From the NCBI GenBank assembly GCA_047495785.1, contig JBLDXI010000013.1, positions 1,364,001 through 1,428,000 on the forward strand: a stretch of DNA of 64,000 nucleotides, read 5' to 3'. Both the position numbers and the translations under genes were made by a program. The notes below the pieces were generated by a model that did not search any database, was not told the origin of the DNA, and saw only the letters and a program-made list of their open reading frames with translations. Below, piece after piece: positions 22,453 to 33,444 of the stretch; the first letter of the stretch is position 1, and every line of letters begins with the position of its first letter. This stretch comes from Lepidodermella squamata. Lineage: Eukaryota > Gastrotricha.

Positions 22453-24380
22453 TTCGTAAGTGACCTGCAATTTTTAAGTTAGCTCTAAATGAACGAAAAT
22501 GTCGGCTGAATTATTCAGGAAATGTTTCCAAGCCACCTAGAGGATGAGATCTGAACTGAGAGTCCCAATGCTATTCGCAACAGTTTCAAAAACGAAATAT
22601 GCCCAATAATCTTAGCAATTTGCAGCTGATCGATAATACTGCACCGGGAATCGAGAAAGGTTTATGCAAACAATGCAAGTTCCTATCCGATAGCGCAAAG
22701 CGAAGAACTCCCTGACGACTGTCACATCCGGCTTCTGATAAGAGAAAAACGAAGTCATGTACAACAAATTTTATTACTTTCCTCACTTCAAATATTAAAG
22801 TAGTGATTATCCGTTTAAAAACAAAAAGTCACTCTTCAGTTCGATTCGATTCAGATATGATAGGAGAATCTATTTGCATTATGTTACAAGAAATATACGT
22901 GTAAAACTGTATGACAAGACACTATTTACATCGAAATGTATACAAACGCAATAATTGTAAATTGATGTTGTCGGTTGAATAACAGGGCTCTTGTAATAAA
23001 AGCAAGGCGTTTCACTATTTAACAGACAGGAATGAGAAACCATAGAAAGAAAATACGAAACAAAAAAATAACGAAATACTCCGTCTGGCTAGAAAAATAT
23101 GCATGAAGGATGAGAAAAAGCTGTGCTTCTGGACAACCATTTCATAAATGCTAAAAACTGTCGTTCTTAAAAAAATCAGCAGGGATTCTAAACTATGGAT
23201 ACTGGAACTGCTTGTTGACTCGCCGGTTTTCCATTTTAGTGGGTGAATTGTAGGACGTGTTTGAGACACTCCGCCCCTATCTATGGTGCAATAGGAATCA
23301 TGATCATCTACCAGGCTCAGAAGCAGATCTTAGGACAGAAACTAGTCGAATCTTAGAAAAACTCGCACCGAGAGCTTATAGATTGCATTACAAATCAGAA
23401 AAGAAATCAGATTAAAATTCAAAATGAAGATCGCTCGGGTTCATCTGAAGCCCACAACAGGTTCTCTCAAATCACCCTTCCCCTACATATCAAATAACAA
23501 ATCTAATGGCTAGAAAAACATACCAGACATGTTTCAACTTAGACATCGTCGCAAAACGTACAAATATTATCGATGTGACAAGCAGAATCAAACCGGTTTT
23601 GCATTGAGGTTCATGACAAGAAGCCCTTTCTCTCGATAAATGAGAAGAGGTAACTAACAATTGTATTCGTATCAAAATTACAGGAAGCGAACACACATAG
23701 TAGATGACGTATTCTTCCAGCCTGTTAAATGTAGCATGTTAAAATTCCTTAAAAGCGAGCTTCAAAAGCAATGTGCATTAGTCTACTCTCCAAGCTTTGA
23801 TTAATTATTATACGATGATTAATTCGACCGAAAGCGAACATGGCACTGTTTTGGTATTTTTCAGGCATAGTTTTGACTAAGTTTCATTTAGGCGCAGAAT
23901 AACAAGATAAAAGTGTACGAACCCCTACAAACCATACACGTTGAAAGGTGCAATTCACTATAGCTCAATCAAGTGATGACGTAAATAATTTAATAAATTA
24001 GAGACAGTTGAAAGGAAAGCCATCACAATTTTGAATGAAAATTTCAGTATTTTAAGTGTCGTTAGTAATTTGCATACAAAATCAAATTTCTTCAGATTAA
24101 AAAAAATGGTGATGAGGCTTGCGAAATGATTGGATATCTTATTGGCAAAAAAGCGAAATAGAAATTTCAGCCGTACACATTTGTTAATATTGTGCAAAGA
24201 GGTCGAAGAAGCGCTGATAACGTGAGAAGAGAAGAGGCTAAACAAAAAATGAGACACATTGTCAGTAATTTTTTCGGCTAGACAGACTGGAAGGAGAGGA
24301 CACACAATTATAATGGTAGATATACATGTTATCAAATCGTTACATCACGCACAGCTGACTGGTGAATTTACAACATTTTG
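22453..24380. other. gene-free 1.9 kb, SLC16 3' side and COA1-like promoter
   Basis: AT-rich sequence with only short chance frames. It probably includes a long 3' UTR for the minus-strand transporter ending at 24381. No repeat or RNA gene was recognised. Confidence 0.4.
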
Positions 24381-26520
24381 CTAATCTGAGATATAAGGCA
24401 TTGGAGAACCGGCGCCGTTGACAGCAGCCGCGGCCCCTACACCTGACGATCGTTTACCAGTACCACTTCTGATTGTTGAGGACGGAACTGTCAAGAAGCG
24501 CCCGTTTGGAGAGGTAGCGGCTGAGACACCTTCGGTAATTTGCTCAACAGAATTTCCTGTATCAGAAGCACCCTTCTGATTTGTCATCGAAAGCGACGAT
24601 TTAGCACACTCTCTGTCGTTCGAACCAACGCAGGGGCAGTTAGTCGAAGATAATACGCTGCCGACTAATAGGCAGCCGGCTAAAGCGAAGAAAAAGGCGC
24701 AGCACAAGAACGGGATGTAAAAACTTCCAGTGATATCAACCAAGTAACCTGAATTGAAAAAAGACATTATCATTAGTTCAACTAGTGTACCATAAACCAA
24801 CCAGTGAAAGGTATCCCGATTGAATTTGCCATTCCTTGAAAAAATTGAACAACGCCAAAAGCACCCGCCAATCGTTCGATCCCGACTAACTTGAACAAAA
24901 TGGGAGATTGCATGCCGTAATTGCTCATGAAGAAAAATCCGTAAACGCCAGCCAAAACGTATAACGCTGGTGCTCCACTGACAAGCGGTAGGCAGAAAAT
25001 GACGATAGCTCCAGAGAATAAGCATAATGCGTAGCTAGAATAAAATTTCATAATTGTTCGAAATGCCAGAATCAAGTTGCAACTTACATTAGAATTCGAT
25101 TGATTTTACGGTGATCGCTTATGAAGCCTACAATAATTTGTCCGACCACAGAAGTTATGCCAATCACAGAGGGTAGAAACGAAGCTGACTGGGCTGTGAG
25201 GCCCATGTTAGTCTGAGCGAAGTCAACCAGAAAGAAGTCAGGGACCGAATCCCACATGCTTACAAACGTGTTACAGAGCAAGAAGAGCAGAAACCGCTTA
25301 TTAGCAAAAAGCTGCTTGTCGAATATTTTCACCACGTTATCACGAAATTCCTCCTTCAGTCGAGAGCAGATGTCAACGCACGATTCATTTTGTTGACTCG
25401 TCTCCGATTTTGAAGGCACCGGAGATAAACCAGCAGGAGCTCCGTCAGGCATTGTCAGTCCAACGCCAAGTCTTACGTTCGGTAGTGAAAGCGATCGCAT
25501 CGAAGAAGTTCCTTCGATTCTCCGTTCATCTCGCTCCTTCTTCAACTGAGCCGCTCTGTGGGCATTCTTAGCGGCGTCCCGTAGATATGCTCGGATCAAT
25601 TCCGCACGACTGTTACTCATCGTGCATTTGTAAAGGGCAGCATACATGTCGCGAGACGATACACGCTTCAAAGGAGTACTTTCAACTAAATCTGCGATCG
25701 TGTCCAAATCTGCATCTGACTTAGATAACTGAGCCATAGCATCTACCGAATCCAAATCTTGATCGTTTCCTTGACTAGACAGTTCGTCGGGACCTTCGTC
25801 GTAAGCGGGAAGCTTGAAAAGCATGCATCCGATAAGGGCGTTGAAACATATCGCGCCGAATATAATTAGCGCCCATGTCCATTCGTACTCAGTTAGCAAA
25901 TATTGCAACAAAGGGGGCAACACAAAGCCTCCGAAACCGGAACCGCAGACTGCAATACCGGCAGCTAAACCCAATCGTTTGCTATTTGGAAACCAATGCG
26001 GCAATATTATGAACGACGGACTATACATAAGTGAAGCGCCAATACTCCGCAGGAACCCCATAGTGACGAAAAGCAATCCAAAAGACGAGTAAGCAAAGCC
26101 AGATAAAATGAAGCTACAACCCAATACGAATGCTCCTGCAAGTGCTACCGGTCTGCATCCGAATACTGAGACAAGACAGCAGACGACAGGACCAAGAAAC
26201 ATGGGCAGACCGTAAATTACCGGACCTAAGAGGGAAGTCATCGTTCGCGAGATATCAAATTGATTTAAAATTGTTGGCATCAAAACACCGGTGGTTGAAA
26301 GCGTTCCATCATACACAGCAACAACAATAAAAGCTCCAAACACAGTTATCCACCGGCGGCGTTTTCCACCCGGAATTGATGTTTTAACTGCGGTTTCTTT
26401 CTGTTGGTCCGAATCGCCCCCTCCATTGCTGGGACAACTTTGGTCGTTGGTGTTGGAGCTAATAGATTGTAAATCTTCATCTTTTTCTCCGCAGCCAGCA
26501 TCGCCGTTCAATGAAGCCAT
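24381..26520 (-). CDS. SLC16-type (monocarboxylate transporter-like) MFS transporter
   Basis: Three exons (26520-25088, 25034-24802, 24748-24381) with 53-nt introns give about 677 aa. The start is taken at 26520 ('MASLNGDAG'). A longer frame begins at 26628, but it would add an extra hydrophobic segment before the usual cytosolic N-terminus. Twelve membrane helices are visible in two sets of six. The SLC16 layout is present: TM1 'AFIVVAVYDGTLSTTGV', the TM4-5 stretch 'GFLRSIGASLMYSPSFIILPHWF', 'KRLGLAAGIAVCGSGFGGF', and a long Ser-rich central loop (about residues 225-370). The second half has 'GMQSPILFKLVGIERLAGAFGVVQF'. The family moves monocarboxylates, thyroid hormone or aromatic amino acids. 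The substrate cannot be assigned here. The C-terminus is a Ser/Gly-rich cytosolic tail. Confidence 0.87.
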
Positions 26521-28229
26521 CTTCCAAACAATCCGAGTGAATACCAATACAATCAATAAAAGAAAAAACGCCTCCCATAGGCATTGAAGCACAATATCTA
26601 ATATCGAAATACACAATCCATAATTCACAGGTAAACAAAGTAGTTATAAACATAAGTCATCAATGCATAATGCAACAAGAAAAAACTTTGAGGCCGCTTC
26701 CTATTTCGTTGGTTCAAGTGCCCTATCAGACGGCGTCGCTCTCGGCTCTCACAGGTCTGCCTTTTAGAGGGTCAAGGTTGACGTTAGGGGTTAGGCCGGG
26801 GGTTGAGTGCCATCTCTCATCTCTGAATAGTGGTAGAAGTTGGAGTGCACTTCTACCACTCATCAGAGATGAGAGATGGCACCCAACCCTCTCACTTCTA
26901 CCTCTCACTTCTACCAACGAAATTGGAGGAGAAACTTAGAAAGCGCAAAAAGACTGCAAAAGCCGCAGAAATAAGTATGCAGTTCATTTTTTGATTATTG
27001 GCGAATAGGTATTCATAAGATGAATTCGTTGATTTTGGGTCACGTCAAACATCAAAGACCATATTGCAGGTTGCTGGTAATTGGTGGTTCACCGTTCGAA
27101 CAAAGCCTTATTCTTCACAAGATCTTCAAGATAGGTGATCGGCGGGTTCGGTTCGGAAAACAAAAAAAAACAAGATTTCTTTGTTTTTTGTGCCATGAAC
27201 TTTAAAAGTATAAACATTAGTTTTTTAGCAAAAATTGTTTATGTTATGTAATGATATTAAAAATAATTTAATTTATAAAAGCGTCTTTAGTAACCCTTGG
27301 TCAGCTGATTTACCGCAGGATATCCTGTGCCTGAATCATAAGGCCGATGATGCAATTCATAGTCGTGCGTATATAATGCGATAGCAGCTGATGAAGTCAT
27401 TTATTTCTCTCTTATGTAATTGCAATACGAAGTGATTTTACCTCCGAGTCTGATTGCGACTCATGGACCCTAAACTCCAAAGTTCTAACCCCATGTTAAT
27501 TTCGCTGCTTGCCTCCATTTGCTGCATTTTAGTTATTCTCCTTTGTCAGTATTTTATGTTGACCCTGTGACATCTTCAGTTTGAATTTCAAGATAAGATT
27601 AAGTCGAGATAAAAATAGCTCTGCAATGGTTTTGAAAAAAGGGAAATGCGGTGTCAGAAGCGGATCGGAAATCCGCAATAATCGAGCGTATCATTGGTTT
27701 CGACCACATGCAACAATGATGACATCTGTCAGCCACAGTCTATCGCATAGTACGTTTCTATCATAAGACATGCAATAGGACGCCGTGGCTTTGAATTTCC
27801 AAATTGCCGTTACATTTTCTCAAAAAGTAATGAGCAAAATACGATTCCTATTGCAAAATATAAGAGCATGTTGGACTTCGCGCTCATTGAAAAATCACAA
27901 TTCTTTTGTTATTCTGCGAGTCGCGGCGTCCAGCACGTCTCATGCATTCTGCGTAATAAAATTGATAATATCCTGCATATTTGCCTGCACAGTATTACCC
28001 GAACAGTTCGATCATGGCGAGTACTCTTTGGACAAACGAAGGCGATGGGAAATCTCAAAGGCTCTTGAGGGAAAAATTAATTCGGCGTTTTCATCGAGAG
28101 TTCTTGGTGGTGATACTTTTCCAGTATCATTCACTGTTGATGAGCATCGTGTCTCGTCGGCGTATCGTCGTGGTCGATGTCATACGACTACGTTTTCATC
28201 TAGAGTTTTCTTCTACGATTCTCGATTGA
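26521..28229. other. intergenic between divergent SLC16 and RBR genes, with a hairpin repeat
   Basis: About 1.7 kb. It holds the inverted repeat at 26800-26889 and otherwise only short frames. The 27785-28237 frame directly upstream of the RBR gene could contribute an upstream exon (AAT|GTATGA donor at about 28229), but this is not needed for a complete model. Confidence 0.4.
26800..26889. repeat. near-perfect inverted repeat / hairpin
   Basis: The outer arms GGGTTGAGTGCC (26800-26811) and GGCACCCAACCC (26878-26889) pair with one mismatch. They run inward into a perfect CATCTCTCATCTCTGA / TCAGAGATGAGAGATG match. After a short bulge come AGTGGTAGAAGT / ACTTCTACCACT, with an 8-nt loop TGGAGTGC. 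The stem is about 40 bp. The flank continues with CTCACTTCTACC repeats (about 26890-26918), related to the inner arm. It could be a small foldback/MITE remnant or a hairpin RNA locus. Confidence 0.8.
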
Positions 28230-30422
28230 ATGTATGATAAAAAAAATTTGAAGTTGTCCAATTCGCAAGGTTATCTCATGCAGGAGCCTGTACTTAAAGA
28301 GAGCAGTGGTATAATGCTCAATTCGAGGAATGTGATCAAGCAGTGGCTCGAAGGAGAAATGGGCAGACACCCTCCTTCCGATGTCAAAGATAAGAACTAC
28401 AAACAATCAGACGTGAAGGACTTCTGCCATTTAAGTGTCTGGAAAGCTGAAAAGAAGTTATGCAAAAAATTAGAATTTACTCAACATGGTAATTTATTCC
28501 AATATTCCAAGGTTGCTTTTTGCTGATAGATTCTTTTTTAATCAGAACCGCAAAAAGTCAAAGCTGCAATCAAACGCTGTTTACTGGAATACAGTGGCAG
28601 ACAGGGTTTAAAGCCGACGTATTGGAGAATGCTCGATGATAATTACTATTACAAAGCTGATTCAGAAAACTATGGTGATGAAGAATTAGTCGGTGATGGA
28701 AAGGCTGAGGAATCAAGCACTCCTCTCCCCAAAGCTATCACTTTGGGCGAATTGCTACAAAAGAAAGCTCGTTCAACACACACTAATGCATCGATTCTTT
28801 CGGGTGAAAACAGTCGGACGAAAGTGTGGTGTTCACCCGAATCGAATGAAGAATATCAGTCTAAAATTGCTAGGCCTGACCCACCGAAACCGTCATTTTC
28901 GTTCGACCCTTTCCACATATTTCTTCGAGCAGAATCAGTTTTGGAGAACTCATTATTCCAGTTGCTAGGGGTTTGCGAAGCTAATATTATAGTTTACACT
29001 TCTTCTCAGCGTTGGAAACTATATTTGAACTACTGCTTTGATGATTCTACTTACTGTCAAGCTTTTATCATAACACCTTATCCAAGTTTCCTGAAAGAGC
29101 CGCTCAAACAGGATGCATACAATCAACCAATGGATCTCGTGGACGAAATTCAAGCCTCATTATCTTGTGATCAGACGAGCGATAGTTACGAGTGTTATGA
29201 TAGCTCTGTCTCGAATGCATCATATCCTTATGAGGCCATCGGATTCACTGGAGAAGCGGATGAAGCTGATTTATTCCACAACTTATCGGATGGGAATGAG
29301 TCGGAGAAGCAAAAGCTTATCATTCCACCGAATTTTACACTGGCACAGTGTAATCATGAGCTAAACGCCGCTAAGCTGAAATACGAAGTTGCCAAGAATC
29401 CAACAAATAACTATCCTCCTCGATGTGCTCTGGGAAGTGGAATGAAATGTGATGCAATCATTGACGATGCAATTTTGATGCTGGTTATTGGCGGCGAAGC
29501 ATTTTCCAGAATTAAATCTGGCGTTGACGTTAGGCAAAAGAGGAAGTGTGCTTGTGGTGCAACTCTACTCGCTTGTGACAATTCTCTTTATAACTACTGC
29601 TTACCAACGACATGCCAATTCTGCATGAAGCGCCAATGCTACCGGTGCGGAGAGCAGCCGCATTGGCCAGCATCTTGTAATGAATATCAAAGATTTATTA
29701 ATGCTCCTCGAAGCAATGATACCGTTGCTGCCGGTTACTTCAAGACTAATTGCTGCCTTATTTGCATGGAGAGAGTCCTACAGACTTCTAAACCCGTGGT
29801 AAGATTCCACGGAAAGGTTAAATACAACAACTCATTTGACCGTTGCTGGTTTTGCGGAGCATGCGATGTAAGACCTGCTGAGAACTTTTTCACATTTTAT
29901 ATTTTATTTTTGTAATTTCTCGAATAGGCTGGGCTGTCCCGCCCGAAGAAAATTCAACGGGTATCTTTCAAGAGTTCTACTGCAATTCGAAGTGAAGCTA
30001 TTTATCAAATCGAGAAAAGGCTATTGAGAAAAATAATCCATCATAATTTCTCACCCCAAAACGCCAAGGAGAAATTTTTAGTCATGCTGTATGACAAAGG
30101 TAAATCCGAGGCGATTGTCGAAAATTGCAGCAACCGGACGTTTGCGACGAAGTTTGCTTCAAACTTGGCGAATGTATTTGCTGAATTTAACAGCTTAGCA
30201 ACTTATGCAATGGCTATGGAACGCAAGGACACAAACGTTGCGGAAGAAGTCAGTAACCTGCGGAGATTGGTTGACGATTTTCTTAAAATTTCGCTGGACT
30301 CTCAGGATAAAAAATACGATGAGACTACTTGTTCTAGGGTTGTGGATGATTTGATTTTGCTTCATGATAACTGCATGAGATCTATCTCATTTATCGCCAA
30401 GATGCTGGGACAAGCGAATTAA
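28230..30422 (+). CDS. divergent Ariadne-like RBR-type E3 ubiquitin ligase homologue
   Basis: Three exons (28230-28488, 28546-29867, 29928-30422) with 57- and 60-nt introns give about 691 aa. An additional 5' exon is possible. The recognisable core is an IBR-like zinc site, 'KCACGATLLAC' then 'CQFCMKRQCYRCGEQPHWPASCNEYQRFI'. This matches the Ariadne IBR pattern (C-x2-C...C-x2-C-x4-H-x-x-x-C, followed by a helix). A cysteine pair in 'CCLICMERV' and another in 'CWFCGAC' occupy the RING2 place, but the spacing and the H-x-x-C end of normal RING2 are not preserved. A helical C-terminal region (about residues 530-690) sits where the Ariadne domain would be. RING1 is not evident. Ariadne ligases work with neddylated cullins. 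The rapid divergence suggests a lineage-specific or altered-function paralogue. Confidence 0.6.
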
Positions 30423-30581
30423 TCCTGTGATAAAAAAATCGAAGCATCATTGTTTTATTTTAACATCGTGCAATTATAGTGAACACCTCCAAGTCATCTA
30501 TGCCAAGCTTTTTGAATCTAGTAAAATGAATGTCGTGTTATATTTTGTATTTTAAGCAAGCCATTATGTATATTCCATCAA

Positions 30582-31207
30582 TTAGCCTCGCTGCCGAATG
30601 AAAAGTGGGTAGTAGCACGTCTTCCGGCACTCTTCCATCGTAGAAAACGTCGATTTCCTCAAAGCTTCCCTATCACAAGTGAGAACGACATTCACACATT
30701 TTCCTTGTATAGAGTCGAAAACAATGGGCGATGTAACGCTAATCGGCTGGTTGCATTCCAGGGGAGTTATTAGTTTGAAAAAGCATTTCAAGTTCGTTTC
30801 TTTGAAGCCAGACGTTGGTTGGGTGGTCAAGGATATAGCAGGAATAGGTGGATAATTAAATAAACGCGGCGAGCCAGGATTCCTAGGTTCCAGTACCATC
30901 CAACAGGCCATTTCGCATTGGTCGACAGACCTGAATGAGTTCCGCTCCAAGATTTCTCGGTTGCAACCTTTTGTTACCAGCTCGCAATTTCGACTATTGG
31001 CATTGTATACAATGAAGTTGCCTATCGTGAAATTACATGTTGGAGTTGCTGGAACTCGAAATATGCACTTATTTAGGTCTTCGTACACAACTTGAAAAAT
31101 AGAGCATTGATAAAGTTGTTGCACCTTAAAGTTATTCGGAACTAACTTCTTGAATCTCCAGCTTGAAATGTTGAAGCTACAACAAGGCCTGCCAGAATTG
31201 CGTACAT
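30582..31207 (-). CDS. secreted protein with two Kunitz/BPTI-like domains
   Basis: Two exons (31207-31147 and 31090-30582) with a 56-nt intron give about 189 aa. The first exon encodes a signal peptide, 'MYAILAGLVVASTFQAGDSR'. Two six-cysteine modules follow. Domain 1 runs from 'KCIFRVPATPTC' to 'DQCEMAC' and domain 2 from 'KCFFKLITPLEC' to 'EECRKTC', with a proline-rich linker between them. The cysteine order fits Kunitz (C-x8/9-C-x15/16-C-x6/7-C-x12-15-C-x3-C), but the usual GPC-x-A/G reactive-site text and the YGGC motif are missing. The domains may have lost protease-inhibitor function. Kunitz proteins of invertebrates include inhibitors, matrix components and channel-binding peptides. 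No specific role can be read here. Confidence 0.7.
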
Positions 31208-31379
31208 TTTCCAGCTAACACTTCGAAACCATTGAACTTTAAGAATTTAATCTTTAGAGCTTTTCTCATGTTTACATACGGTTTCTTTTTTAAATTTAAC
31301 CTTGCGTGATTATGTAGCAAAAACTTTTTGCACTTAGTACAATGCTCTCGTTTTATTCGAAATTGCGTATTAGGTGAGA

Positions 31380-33444
31380 TTATTTGGCCTCTTCTTGAGG
31401 CAATAGCAAGTAAAGACTCATTATGATGTAGGAGATGTAGAGAAAGAAAAAAATGCGGTCGAAAACCATGATAGCAATGAGCCATTCGCGTTTCACTAAA
31501 TCCGTGTACTCCTTAGCCGACTGTTTCTCAGCGACCCGCTGAAACGTTTTCCGAAGCTCGATCAAATCCCCAAGAACTCCCATATGTGTGTTTTCTTCCG
31601 CCTCAACTTCGACATTGGACCCTCCAGTAGAAACGAACGATTTACCCCAGGATGACAACCGCCGTCGAGCTTCGCTCAAAGTTGTCGATTTACGCCGGCT
31701 TCGGTTGAAAACAGCCGAGGAAGGGGCTGCGAGCGAAGCAGAATCTGGCGCTTGTTGTAGCAGCGGCGTCGCACATCTCGCTCCAATTTCCTTTTGAGCT
31801 CGAGAAAGTGACTGCCGGGTCACACCTGGTAGTAAATTGCTACCTGACGCCGAGGCTTTCTGTTCGCGCTTGATTTCCAGCGGGCTCTTCAACGGAATTG
31901 GTATAAACAGCCAAACGGCAAGTTTTTTAATAACGATATTGCGTAAACGATCGGACATTGGCGCCTTTCGATCTGCCCGAAAATGAATTTCTACCAAAAA
32001 TCCGCAGGCGAACATTACCACTAAAATTTGAGAATTTTGCGTAATTAATAGGTTCCATTCATCGAGTTATTTACCTGTTGTAGCTATCATGGAAGTACTG
32101 TAATAAAGGCCAATGATAGGTGACCGGCTACCACTGGGCGGCGTACTGTTTTTCAGCAAATTAAGCAGCAGGAAAAAGCCTTGAAATATGAAAATGCCGA
32201 TTTGAATCTTTGCCGGGCTCTCCGGAGGAAGCATAAACAAAACACCAGCTCTAAAATATGGTAAAATTCAGAAAATTATGGTCCATTGTGAATCGCAGAA
32301 AATTACGTCAGAGACAGCAAGACGCAAGGTAAAACTAGGACATAACGGTGAAAGACAGATCTGCGTTTCAGCCTGAGCGTAAACGTGAGGTCGTAGAAAC
32401 TGGTCTTCATGCCACGCTTTCCGACTTTGATGCTTCGCTTCGCTGAATTCTCTGCAATTTCCCACTCAGGGTTGGGAACGTAAGAATCGAGCGACATCGA
32501 TTCTCGGCCGTCGACGAATTTCAGCGTTAATGTGTTGACACCCATGGATAGACTACGGAAGGTCATATAGCACTCTTGCTCGTCAAACGGGAAGGAAAAT
32601 GTGTCTAGTAAAAGAAATTGTTTTGAAAACAGCTCGCATTTCTGAAACTGATGTAATTACCTATGGAGCAGGCGCTTTTGAAAATTCCAGTAGGAATCCA
32701 ATCGATATGGCCGGTTCCATTGACTATTTAGAGAGCAGGAAAACGTAATGAAATTAAATAATCTTAAAATTAAAATTATTACCGACGGCCAAGGTACTTC
32801 GATGTTGGCGCATTCTGTCATCGGCGCTAGAAATAGAAAAAAATGATGCGGCTTAAAATTTACCACATCAAATTTACTAGTTAAAAAGAGCAACGTCAGG
32901 GGTCCAGATTTCCTCAGCAGGGATGCGAACGATATCGACGCCAATTGCGGTGTGATTCCAAGCTAGAGATGGATCACACCATCGAAAATGAGTCCATATG
33001 TTGGTGATCAATTGGCCTAAAATAAATTGATTAGAGACATTCAAGATTGAAATATTAATTTCTTTACCAGCATCTTCATTGACTCGTAGAACTTGAATCA
33101 GATTTATTCCAAACTCAACTTCGACAGGATGAGTGCTAAATAGCATAATTTCATCATTCAGCTGTTTAAACGTAAAGACAAACATACAAATTCGTAACAG
33201 GCCGACCAAGTTGTCGTCCATCCTGCTGGCTGAGCAGTAATTTGACCAATTTCTTCTCCTTGAACCACTCGTCTTGAGGTATATCTAGAAAAATTCATAA
33301 TTGATACTCAGGTATTATAAGCGAATATCCGATGAAGTTACCTGTATCGTCGAGTTCGCCAGATGCAGCAGATGCTTCGGCCAAAACTGATGTCAAGAGT
33401 AAAATTGCGCCAACCGATGCTACCCGGCGCACGAAATTTGTCAT
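31380..33444 (-). CDS. nicotinic-type Cys-loop ligand-gated ion channel subunit with atypical pore
   Basis: Nine exons join in phase: 33444-33342, 33284-33188, 33135-33068, 33016-32878, 32826-32783, 32723-32661, 32604-32307, 32250-32075 and 32020-31380. They give about 542 aa. The protein has a signal peptide, then nAChR landmarks 'RPVTNFTHPVEVEFG', 'TNIWTHFRW', 'EEIWTPDVALFN', 'VNGTGHIDWIPTGIFKSAC' and the 13-residue Cys-loop closing in 'FPFDEQEC'. M1 is 'RYVLVLPCVLLSLT', M2-M3 follow, and M4 is 'DRIFFFLYISYIIMSLYLL'. A Ser-rich M3-M4 loop of about 150 aa separates M3 and M4. The vicinal Cys pair of alpha subunits is absent, and the loop B Trp position reads Leu ('RSLSMG'), so a principal acetylcholine site is unlikely. 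The M1-M2 linker is 'LPPESPAKIQIGI', with Pro-Ala where cation channels have Gly-Glu. The pore 9' residue is Gln. Confidence 0.9.

Noticed and set aside
26521-26628. Upstream in-frame start of the SLC16 transporter adding a hydrophobic segment
   Set aside because: It would put an extra helix before the usual cytosolic N-terminus; the ATG at 26520 gives the family layout. Not excluded.
27785-28237. Frame upstream of the RBR gene as an extra exon
   Set aside because: A GTATGA donor and ATGCAG acceptor could join it, but the sequence is unrecognised and the model is complete without it.
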